Shown here one piece after another: positions 1 to 5,260 of a stretch of 5,260 nucleotides of DNA (position 1 is the stretch's first letter; every line of letters begins with the position of its first letter). Origin of the DNA: Sphingomonadales bacterium (lineage in GTDB: Bacteria > Pseudomonadota > Alphaproteobacteria > Sphingomonadales > Sphingomonadaceae); NCBI GenBank assembly GCA_018067055.1, contig JAGPVK010000065.1, positions 1 through 5,260 of the forward strand, read 5' to 3'. Below the pieces are notes generated by a model. That model searched no databases. It was not told where the DNA came from and was given only the letters and a program-made list of their open reading frames with translations. The position numbers were made by a program, and so were the translations under genes.

Positions 1-1902
1 TTTTCAACAGTGGCATTGGCTGAAGATGCGGATCAACATCGAACGGCAGCGCAGATTTTTGGTGCCGTGCCAGCGGTTTTCGACATCAGCCTGTCACCCG
101 ACGGAACCAAATTGGCGTTTATAGCGCCGGGCCCGGGCAAAATGACTGACCTGTTTGCGGTCGATTTGTCCCAGGCCAATCAGGATCCGGTCAGGGTAAC
201 GCGCGCGTCAGGTGATCCCGAGGATTTGCAATGGTGCAATTGGGTGACCAATGCGCGACTGGTGTGTCAGGTCGGTGGCCGCCAAGAGCATAATGGTGAA
301 ATCTACTGGTTTTCCAATATCGTGGCTATTAACTCTGATGGCTCGAACGCCCGACTGTTGAGCAAATATCGGCAAAAGGCATTTGGTTCATTTAGCGGCG
401 GTTCGGTGATTGACTGGCTCCCCGACGAAGAGGGCAGCATTTTAATGGTCCGGGCTGGAGGTGGTGGCGGCGGTTATGGCTGGGGCGTTGCCAAGGTCGA
501 TACAATTTCCGGAAAAATGAAGACGGAAGAGCATCCAAGAGGCGAGACGCTCGAGTATATTTCCGACGGGTTGGGCCATGTTCGCATCAAGGGGATGAGA
601 ATCAAAGAAGGCCGCACCGAACTCGACAGCGGCAGGATCAGATATTTTTATCGGCCAGACGGTAGCGATGAATGGGAAGTGCTCTCCACGCTGGACTACG
701 CCAACCGAACCGGTTTCAACCCATATGCCGTCGACAGCATCGGAAATCGGGTTTTTGGTTTCACGCCGATAAATGGCCGAATGGCACTGGTCGCAATAAA
801 ACTTGATGGCAGCAAAAGTCAGGAAGTCATATTCGCTCACGATCAGGTCGACGTTGATAGCCTCCTGCGAATTGGCCGAAATAATCGCGTCGTCGGCGTT
901 AGCTATGCGCTGGAAAAACGGGAAGGCGAATATTTTGATCCTGAACTTTCCAGCCTCGCGACTGCGCTTGAGAGCGCTCTCGGGAACAAAAAATCGATTA
1001 ACTTCATCGATTCAAGTCAGGATGAGACAAAATTATTGATCTGGGCCGGTGCGGATACCGATCCCGGGCAGTATTTCCTGTTCGACAAGCAGACCAAACA
1101 GATGAACCCGCTATTGGGCGTACGCCCGCTGGTCGAAAATCAAAATCTGGCAGAGTCTCGACCAGTGTCTTACCCTGCGGCCGATGGCACAATGATTCCT
1201 GCATATCTTACATTGCCACGCGGTGGCCTTGGCAAAAATATTCCCGCGATCGTCATGCCGCATGGCGGACCGGAAGCGCGCGATGAGTGGGGCTTTGACT
1301 GGCTAGCGCAATTCTATGCCAGCCAGGGGTTCGCGGTAATGCAACCGAATTTTCGCGGCTCCTCGGGCTATGGAGACGCCTGGTACCATAAAAATGGTTT
1401 TCAGGGGTGGAGAACGTCCATTGGTGACGTAACCGATGCTGGCCGTTGGCTGATATCAGAAGGTATTGCCAAACCTTCGGCACTCTCGATTGTCGGCTGG
1501 TCTTATGGAGGCTATGCTGCACTGCAATCAGCAGTTCTCGCTCCGGACCTGTTTAAAGCCGTCGTTGCCATCGCTCCGGTAACCGATTTGTCCTTACTCA
1601 AATCCGAATCCAGAGGCTATTATAACGGCGCGGTCGTGAGAGAATTTATCGGTGCAGGCTCCCATATAAAGGAAGGTTCGCCAGCTCAAAACGCTGCAGC
1701 CATCAAAGCCCCGGTTCTGCTGTTTCACGGCAACTATGACCAGAATGTTGATGTCAAACAAAGCCGTCTGATGGAAAGCAAATTGAAGGACAATGACAAA
1801 TCCGTCCAATATTATGAATATCCAAAACTGGCGCATGGCCTCCATGACGCCCGCGTACGCGCCGAAATTCTGCAAAAATCACTGGATTTCTTGCCCAAAT
1901 AA
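1..1902 (+). CDS. S9 family (prolyl oligopeptidase-like) serine peptidase, 5' partial
   Basis: Serine peptidase of clan SC, the family of dipeptidyl and acylaminoacyl peptidases; such enzymes cleave short peptides, often next to proline. The frame is open to base 1. The first in-frame start, GTG at 10, has no Shine-Dalgarno sequence, and the residues before and after it (FSTVALA then EDA) read like the end of a signal peptide. The true start is therefore probably upstream and the protein exported; this is inference. Counting from the GTG codon, residues 15-380 resemble a beta-propeller (first blade SPDGTKLAF), with a six-glycine run at 150-155. The alpha/beta-hydrolase domain covers about 385-630: oxyanion-region HGGP at 418-421, PNFRGSSGYG, nucleophile Ser498 in GWSYGGYA, Asp577 in GNYDQNVD and His609 in LAHGL. 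The triad is complete and in the right order, so the enzyme should be active. The visible 633 codons fit a family of about 650-700 residues. Exact substrate preference cannot be read from the sequence. Confidence 0.93.
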   Translation, partial: FSTVALAEDADQHRTAAQIFGAVPAVFDISLSPDGTKLAFIAPGPGKMTDLFAVDLSQANQDPVRVTRASGDPEDLQWCNWVTNARLVCQVGGRQEHNGEIYWFSNIVAINSDGSNARLLSKYRQKAFGSFSGGSVIDWLPDEEGSILMVRAGGGGGGYGWGVAKVDTISGKMKTEEHPRGETLEYISDGLGHVRIKGMRIKEGRTELDSGRIRYFYRPDGSDEWEVLSTLDYANRTGFNPYAVDSIGNRVFGFTPINGRMALVAIKLDGSKSQEVIFAHDQVDVDSLLRIGRNNRVVGVSYALEKREGEYFDPELSSLATALESALGNKKSINFIDSSQDETKLLIWAGADTDPGQYFLFDKQTKQMNPLLGVRPLVENQNLAESRPVSYPAADGTMIPAYLTLPRGGLGKNIPAIVMPHGGPEARDEWGFDWLAQFYASQGFAVMQPNFRGSSGYGDAWYHKNGFQGWRTSIGDVTDAGRWLISEGIAKPSALSIVGWSYGGYAALQSAVLAPDLFKAVVAIAPVTDLSLLKSESRGYYNGAVVREFIGAGSHIKEGSPAQNAAAIKAPVLLFHGNYDQNVDVKQSRLMESKLKDNDKSVQYYEYPKLAHGLHDARVRAEILQKSLDFLPK

Positions 1903-1915
1903 CGGAAGCGCAATG

Positions 1916-1943
1916 AAAAAAAGGGCGGCCTTGCGAGCCGCCC
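1916..1943 (-). terminator. Rho-independent terminator of rpsD, shared with the convergent peptidase gene
   Basis: A perfect 7-bp GC stem (GGGCGGC at 1923-1929, GCCGCCC at 1937-1943) encloses a 7-nt loop. Read on the minus strand it is followed directly by seven T (the A run at 1916-1922), which is the classic intrinsic terminator, 27 bp past the rpsD stop codon. Read on the plus strand the same hairpin lies 20 bp after the peptidase stop but is followed only by ATTTCTAT. It should therefore stop rpsD transcription strongly and peptidase transcription less well. Confidence 0.88.
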
Positions 1944-1969
1944 ATTTCTATAAATATCGTTGGAAACAA

Positions 1970-2584
1970 TTAGCGCGAATAGAATTCGACAACCAGATTG
2001 GGTTCCATGGTCACCGGATAAGGCACTTCGTCCAGCGTCGGGATGCGGACATAGGTCACCTTGTCCGTACCATCTGGATTTACATATTCCGGAATATCAC
2101 GCTCCGGCAGGCTCTGCGCTTCGATAACCAGCAGCATTTCCTGCGCCTTGGCGCTCAGCGAAATTACGTCGCCCGGTACAACCTTGCGCGATGCAACATT
2201 ACATTTGACGCCGTTTACGCGAATATGACCGTGGCTCACGAGCTGACGGGCAGCAAAGATGGTCGGGGTGAACTTGGCGCGATAGACAACCATGTCGAGG
2301 CGCTGTTCGAGCAGGCCGATCAGGTTCTGGCTGGTATCGCCCTTCATCGCTGCGGCTTCTTTATAAGCGCGGCGGAACTGCTTTTCCGTCACATCGCCAT
2401 AATAGCCCTTGAGCTTCTGCTTGGCGCGCAACTGAATGCCGAAGTCAGACAGTTTGCCCTTGCGGCGCTGACCGTGCTGACCTGGGCCATAGTCACGACG
2501 ATTGACGGGAGATTTGGGACGGCCCCAGATATTCTCGCCCATACGGCGATCGAGCTTATATTTGGAACTGGTACGTTTGGTCAT
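1970..2584 (-). CDS. rpsD: 30S ribosomal protein S4
   Basis: Primary 16S rRNA-binding protein that nucleates assembly of the 30S body and takes part in translational accuracy. The product is 204 residues, the usual alphaproteobacterial length. It starts [16 protein letters not shown], followed by the S4-specific N-terminal region ([18 protein letters not shown] at 21-38). It has no zinc-binding cysteines, so it is the zinc-free form. The S4 RNA-binding domain spans about 92-155 ([14 protein letters not shown], then [12 protein letters not shown]), and it ends VEFYSR. The frame continues 27 codons upstream to another ATG, but the start at 2584 is chosen because homology begins there and an AGGAG lies 8 nt before it. 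The gene stands alone here rather than in the rpsM-rpsK-rpoA cluster, which fits alphaproteobacterial gene order. It has its own putative promoter, leader and terminator. Confidence 0.98.
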   Translation of the reverse strand: MTKRTSSKYKLDRRMGENIWGRPKSPVNRRDYGPGQHGQRRKGKLSDFGIQLRAKQKLKGYYGDVTEKQFRRAYKEAAAMKGDTSQNLIGLLEQRLDMVVYRAKFTPTIFAARQLVSHGHIRVNGVKCNVASRKVVPGDVISLSAKAQEMLLVIEAQSLPERDIPEYVNPDGTDKVTYVRIPTLDEVPYPVTMEPNLVVEFYSR

Positions 2585-2592
2585 ATCAATGA

Positions 2593-2597
2593 CTCCT
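2593..2597 (-). promoter_or_regulatory. Ribosome binding site of rpsD
   Basis: AGGAG on the minus strand, 8 nt before the ATG at 2584. It is the strongest Shine-Dalgarno match in the window, as expected for a highly expressed ribosomal protein, and it decides the start against the in-frame ATG 81 bp further upstream. Confidence 0.85.
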
Positions 2598-2629
2598 GAT
2601 TTGCTGTTTATACTCTTCCCGGAGCGCAC

Positions 2630-2660
2630 CATCGAAAAATTGTTTCGATGCGGCCACCGC
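2630..2660 (-). promoter_or_regulatory. Tandem hairpins in the rpsD 5' leader
   Basis: Two adjacent inverted repeats lie in the expected untranslated leader of rpsD. In minus-strand order, the first is GCGG-TGG-CCGC (2660-2650). It abuts a perfect arm pair CATCGAAA / TTTCGATG (2650-2643 and 2637-2630) with a 5-nt loop; the two share base 2650, so only one can use it. The second has a loop-side T run but is not followed by a T tract and lies before the gene, so it is not an ordinary terminator. It could be an autoregulatory mRNA structure, since S4 represses its own operon through leader RNA in other bacteria, or a palindromic protein-binding site. Function is unproven. Confidence 0.45.
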
Positions 2661-2694
2661 TTCACCGGGGTGCGGGACCAATTGCAAGTGCGCG

Positions 2695-2723
2695 CCTATG
2701 ACGAGCAAAGCCGCCATTGTCAA
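2695..2723 (-). promoter_or_regulatory. Putative sigma-70 type promoter of rpsD
   Basis: On the minus strand a perfect TTGACA (2723-2718) is followed after exactly 17 nt by CATAGG (2700-2695), a weak -10 box matching TATAAT at three positions. Alphaproteobacterial housekeeping promoters often keep the -35 TTGAC well and the -10 poorly, so the pair is plausible. Initiation near 2688 would give a leader of about 100 nt that contains the hairpins at 2630-2660. A second -10-like hexamer TATAAA (2612-2607) lies closer to the gene but lacks a good -35. Confidence 0.5.
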
Positions 2724-2801
2724 CCGTCTTGGCCCGCGAAAATCGCGCAGAAATCAGCAACAGGTCTCGACTCTCCATCCACCTCAGATTAATGCCCGAT
2801 C

Positions 2802-3110
2802 ATGACCCAACCCACATCATTGCCGACCATGGAAACCATGACCGATGTCCGCCAGCAGGTGGACCGCATCGACGCCGAACTAATCGCGCTGATGGCCCAG
2901 CGCTTTGCCTGCATGGATGCCGCCGCGCGGATCAAGCAGGACCGAAACGTCGTCCGCGATGAAGCGCGCAAAGCGGCGGTACTCGAAAACGTCAAGCAAC
3001 TGGCCGCAGCAGCGCGCATTCCAGTTCCGACCATGGCCGCGATCTGGGAAATGCTGGTGGAAACATCGATCGGTTACGAACTGGAAAAATGGGATCAGCT
3101 GCGCAAATAA
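2802..3110 (+). CDS. Chorismate mutase, AroQ class (PchB-like small protein)
   Basis: Small all-helical protein of the AroQ fold, which rearranges chorismate to prephenate on the way to phenylalanine and tyrosine; the related PchB also acts as isochorismate-pyruvate lyase. The product is at most 102 residues and cytoplasmic. Aligned by eye to the E. coli chorismate mutase domain, it keeps Arg17 (R11), Arg34 (R28), Lys45 (K39), Asp53 (D48) and Arg56 (R51). Two sites differ: Lys57 where E. coli has Glu52, and Glu93 where it has Gln88. The aligned part begins around residue 15. The start is uncertain, because ATG 2802 lacks a clear Shine-Dalgarno sequence and in-frame ATGs at 2829 and 2838 would also keep the whole fold. 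It is divergent from rpsD and tail to tail with trmJ, 12 bp apart. No prephenate dehydratase or salicylate gene is adjacent, so mutase is the simpler call, but lyase activity is not excluded. Confidence 0.85.
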   Translation: MTQPTSLPTMETMTDVRQQVDRIDAELIALMAQRFACMDAAARIKQDRNVVRDEARKAAVLENVKQLAAAARIPVPTMAAIWEMLVETSIGYELEKWDQLRK

Positions 3111-3122
3111 CGGCTTCGCTGA

Positions 3123-3863
3123 CTATTTTTCAGCCTTGTCCTTGCGCGGCGGCCGTTCCAGCGATGAAATAACCCCGCGCCAAGTCTTGACCTCTTCATT
3201 CGTCCAGGCCGGCTTGGTCAGCATATTCCGCAATGTAACCTTCGTCGCCACTGCCCGTTCTGCCGGATAGAAATAGCCATTTTTATCCAGCGCCCGCTCC
3301 AGATGCTCGTAAAACATGTCCAATTCTCTCTGCGGCGCCGGCTCAGCCAATTTCTTTTCCAGTGTCGGCTGAACATTGGCGTCGCTATCCATCTTCGATA
3401 TTTCATAAGCGACCAGAATCACCGCCTGCGCCAGATTGAGCGATCCAAATTCGGGATTGATCGGCACCGTGATGATCTTCCGCGCCAATTCGACATCGAC
3501 GACTTCCAGACCGGCCCGCTCCGGACCGAACAGGATCGCGCATTTGCCGCTGGCTTGCGCGATGTCTTCAGCCGCCTCCCAGGGCGTCAGGACCGTCTTG
3601 GTCATCCCGCGTTTGCGGACCGTGGTCGCATAGACATGCGCGCAATCGGCCACGGCTTCGGCGGTGGTTTCAAAGATCTGCGCTTGCTCCAGAACCTGAT
3701 CCGCTCCCGATGCCGACGGCCCGGCAGCCGGATTCGGCCAGCCATCCCTCGGCTTGACGATGCGCATTTCGGTCAAGCCGAAATTGAGCATCGCCCGCGC
3801 CGCTTTTCCTATATTTTCCCCGAGCTGAGGATTGACCAATATTATTGCGGGTTGGTTGGTCAC
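3123..3863 (-). CDS. trmJ: TrmJ-like tRNA (cytidine/uridine-32)-2'-O-methyltransferase, TrmH/SPOUT family
   Basis: SAM-dependent RNA 2'-O-ribose methyltransferase of the SpoU/TrmH branch of the knotted SPOUT superfamily; TrmJ proteins methylate position 32 in the tRNA anticodon loop. The product is 246 residues, the normal TrmJ length. Motif 1 is [15 protein letters not shown] (11-25, with conserved Asn11 and Arg23), motif 2 LFGPERAGL (111-119) and motif 3 [14 protein letters not shown] (135-148), which form the cofactor knot. The region at about 175-240 resembles the small helical C-terminal domain of TrmJ ([18 protein letters not shown]). The start is GTG at 3863: homology begins there, and GTGA overlaps the nrdR stop by 4 nt, indicating translational coupling. 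The longer open frame upstream only shadows nrdR. It is the last gene of the glyA-nrdR-trmJ run. The family is sure; the exact position modified is inferred from family resemblance. Confidence 0.92.
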   Translation of the reverse strand: MTNQPAIILVNPQLGENIGKAARAMLNFGLTEMRIVKPRDGWPNPAAGPSASGADQVLEQAQIFETTAEAVADCAHVYATTVRKRGMTKTVLTPWEAAEDIAQASGKCAILFGPERAGLEVVDVELARKIITVPINPEFGSLNLAQAVILVAYEISKMDSDANVQPTLEKKLAEPAPQRELDMFYEHLERALDKNGYFYPAERAVATKVTLRNMLTKPAWTNEEVKTWRGVISSLERPPRKDKAEK

Positions 3864-4321
3864 GCCCCGCCGACATCTTTCAATGTGCCTGCAAATTCCT
3901 TGAAATCCTTGGCTTCGGTGAAATCCTTGTAGACCGACGCGAAGCGGATATAGGCGACACTGTCGAGGGCTTTGAGGCCATTCATGACCATCTCCCCAAT
4001 TTTCTTGGAGGGAATTTCCGTTTCGCCGCTGGTTTCCAGCTGGCGCTGGATGCCGGAGACCAGTTGATCCATCTGCTCCTGTTTCAGCCCGCGCTTGCGG
4101 CAAGCAAGGGATACTGACAGGTCGATTTTCGACCTGTCAAACGGTTCCTTGCGATCTTCGCTCTTGACCACCGTTATCTCGCGCAATTGCACGCGCTCAA
4201 AGGTGGTGAAGCGAGCGCCACAGCTCTCGCACTGACGCCGACGCCTGATCGTCGTGTTGTCCTCTGTCGGACGGCTGTCTTTAACCTGACTGTCGTCATG
4301 AGCACAAAAAGGGCAACGCAT
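3860..4321 (-). CDS. nrdR: Transcriptional repressor NrdR
   Basis: Nucleotide-sensing repressor of ribonucleotide reductase operons; it binds NrdR boxes when loaded with ATP/dATP. The product is 153 residues, typical for the family. It opens with a zinc ribbon, Cys3-x2-Cys6 and Cys31-x2-Cys34 (MRCPFC then CESCGARF), with the basic run RRRR at 26-29 between the pairs. An ATP-cone domain follows at about 49-139 ([18 protein letters not shown]). All four zinc ligands are present. It lies 15 bp downstream of the glyA stop, has only a poor ribosome binding site (AGAAAG) and overlaps trmJ by 4 nt, so it is probably read as part of the glyA transcript. No nrd gene is in the window, and I saw no NrdR-box pair near it, so its targets must lie elsewhere. 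Confidence 0.97.
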   Translation of the reverse strand: MRCPFCAHDDSQVKDSRPTEDNTTIRRRRQCESCGARFTTFERVQLREITVVKSEDRKEPFDRSKIDLSVSLACRKRGLKQEQMDQLVSGIQRQLETSGETEIPSKKIGEMVMNGLKALDSVAYIRFASVYKDFTEAKDFKEFAGTLKDVGGA

Positions 4322-4336
4322 GATGGAGCTTTCTGT

Positions 4337-5260
4337 TTACGCCGGATAAATTGGAAAACGGTCGCACAGCGATTGCACCCGCTGACGCACATCGGCTTCG
4401 ACCGACGGATCTCCGCCTTCGCCTTTTTCGCGCAGCCCGTCCAGCACATCGGCAACCATGTCGCCAATCATCCGGAATTCTGCCGGACCAAAGCCGCGGG
4501 TTGTGCCGGCTGGCGAACCGACCCGGATACCGCTGGTTTTCATTGGCGGCTGCGGATCATTCGGAATGCTGTTCTTGTTGCAGGTGATGCCCGCCCGTTC
4601 GAGCGCTTCATCAGCGTCGCGGCCGGTGATTCCAAGCGGCGACAGATCGATAAGAGCGAGATGGGTGTCAGTACCGCCGGCTACGACATCAGCGCCGCGT
4701 TCCTTGAGCGTTGCCGCCAAAATCTTGGCATTTTCAATCACCGCAGCAGAATAGCTTTTGAATTCCGGACGCAGCGCTTCGCCAAAGGCAACCGCCTTGG
4801 CCGCGATCACATGCATCAGCGGGCCACCCTGGAGGCCAGGGAAAACCGCCGAGTTGATTTTCTTGGCAATGGCTTCGTCATTGGTCAAGATCATGCCGCC
4901 GCGCGGTCCGCGCAGAGTCTTGTGGGTCGTGGTGGTAACGACATGGGCATGGTCCAGCGGGCTGGGGTGCAGTCCAGCGGCAACGAGACCCGCGAAATGG
5001 GCCATATCGACCATGAACAAGGCGCCAACCGCGTCAGCAATCGCCCGGAACTTGGCGAAATCAATCTGTCGCGGATAGGCGGACCCACCGGCAATGATGA
5101 GTTTCGGCTGATGCTCCTTCGCCAGAGCTTCGACTTCGGCATAGTTGATCAGATGATCATCATCGTTGACGCCATATTGAATGGCATTGAACCATTTGCC
5201 GGATTGGGCTGGCTTCGCACCGTGCGTCAGATGGCCGCCGGCATCCAGCGACATGCCGAG
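4337..5260 (-). CDS. glyA: Serine hydroxymethyltransferase, 5' partial
   Basis: PLP-dependent enzyme that interconverts serine and glycine while making 5,10-methylene-tetrahydrofolate, the main one-carbon source for dTMP, purines and methionine. About 307 C-terminal codons are visible; the frame runs off the right edge with Leu-Gly before [12 protein letters not shown], so roughly the first 115-120 residues are missing. Counting from that Met (5254), the fragment shows [12 protein letters not shown] (83-94, with the Asp that contacts the PLP ring nitrogen), the PLP lysine Lys112 in [14 protein letters not shown], and Arg244 in [14 protein letters not shown], equivalent to the substrate-carboxylate arginine. 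The C-terminus, ending FPIYPA, looks complete. It is the first visible gene of the leftward glyA-nrdR-trmJ unit; its promoter is outside the window. Confidence 0.97.
   Translation of the reverse strand, partial: LGMSLDAGGHLTHGAKPAQSGKWFNAIQYGVNDDDHLINYAEVEALAKEHQPKLIIAGGSAYPRQIDFAKFRAIADAVGALFMVDMAHFAGLVAAGLHPSPLDHAHVVTTTTHKTLRGPRGGMILTNDEAIAKKINSAVFPGLQGGPLMHVIAAKAVAFGEALRPEFKSYSAAVIENAKILAATLKERGADVVAGGTDTHLALIDLSPLGITGRDADEALERAGITCNKNSIPNDPQPPMKTSGIRVGSPAGTTRGFGPAEFRMIGDMVADVLDGLREKGEGGDPSVEADVRQRVQSLCDRFPIYPA

Noticed and set aside
10..12. GTG at 10 as the true start of the peptidase.
   Set aside because: There is no Shine-Dalgarno sequence, the frame stays open to the window edge, and the surrounding residues look like the end of a signal peptide that must begin upstream.
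1793..2599. Long plus-strand open frame (268 codons) opposite rpsD.
   Set aside because: It is antisense to an unmistakable S4 coding sequence, starts inside the peptidase gene, and its translation shows no recognisable domain. It is a codon-bias shadow.
2609..2614. Plus-strand TATACT as the -10 of a chorismate mutase promoter.
   Set aside because: No -35-like hexamer lies 16-18 bp upstream (that stretch is the rpsD start region), and the leader would be about 185 nt. TTGTCA at 2717-2722 is a better plus-strand -35, but it has no -10 partner. The promoter of this gene remains unassigned.
2585..2665. In-frame N-terminal extension of S4 starting at the ATG at 2665.
   Set aside because: The 27 extra residues have no S4 homology, would translate the leader hairpins, and bypass the strong AGGAG that correctly serves the ATG at 2584.
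3303..3932. Plus-strand open frame of 209 codons opposite trmJ.
   Set aside because: It covers all three SPOUT motifs of trmJ on the other strand, has no ribosome binding site and resembles nothing; a shadow.
3864..4103. Upstream extension of trmJ to an ATG at 4103.
   Set aside because: The added 80 residues lie entirely within nrdR in another frame and look like low-meaning shadow sequence; the GTG at 3863 sits exactly where TrmJ homology starts.
1..5260. Mobile element, CRISPR array, toxin-antitoxin or defence system, tRNA or rRNA.
   Set aside because: No transposase, direct-repeat array, attachment-site duplication or RNA gene signature was found; nearly all the sequence is accounted for by six conserved genes and short gaps.

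Overview
The window looks like ordinary core chromosome of an alphaproteobacterium, most likely a sphingomonad (Sphingomonadales). This placement is inference from the gene set and order (glyA-nrdR-trmJ, a stand-alone rpsD of 204 residues, a small AroQ-fold chorismate mutase, an exported S9 peptidase) and moderately high GC. No sequence search was run.

Layout. The left third (1-1902, +) is an S9/prolyl-oligopeptidase family serine peptidase whose N-terminus lies outside the window. It converges on rpsD (1970-2584, -), and a GC-rich hairpin at 1916-1943 separates the two and serves mainly rpsD. The 217-bp gap 2585-2801 is a divergent intergenic region. On the minus strand it holds a good -35 box for rpsD, a structured leader of about 100 nt and a clear Shine-Dalgarno sequence. 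On the plus strand it leads into a small chorismate mutase gene (2802-3110). The right part is a leftward operon: glyA (from the right edge to 4337), nrdR (4321-3860) and trmJ (3863-3123). nrdR and trmJ overlap by 4 nt, and trmJ ends 12 bp from the chorismate mutase stop, tail to tail.

How the genes fit together. The genes are housekeeping functions: one-carbon supply (GlyA), control of ribonucleotide reductase genes (NrdR), tRNA methylation (TrmJ), ribosome assembly (S4), and aromatic amino acid synthesis or a related chorismate reaction. GlyA makes the methylene-tetrahydrofolate used for dTMP and purines, and NrdR adjusts dNTP supply, so that pairing makes sense. The peptidase is unrelated and probably acts outside the cytoplasm.

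I found no mobile element, CRISPR array, RNA gene or unknown multi-gene system. The points most worth a second look are the structured rpsD leader, active-site substitutions in the chorismate mutase, and the tight convergent end of the trmJ operon.
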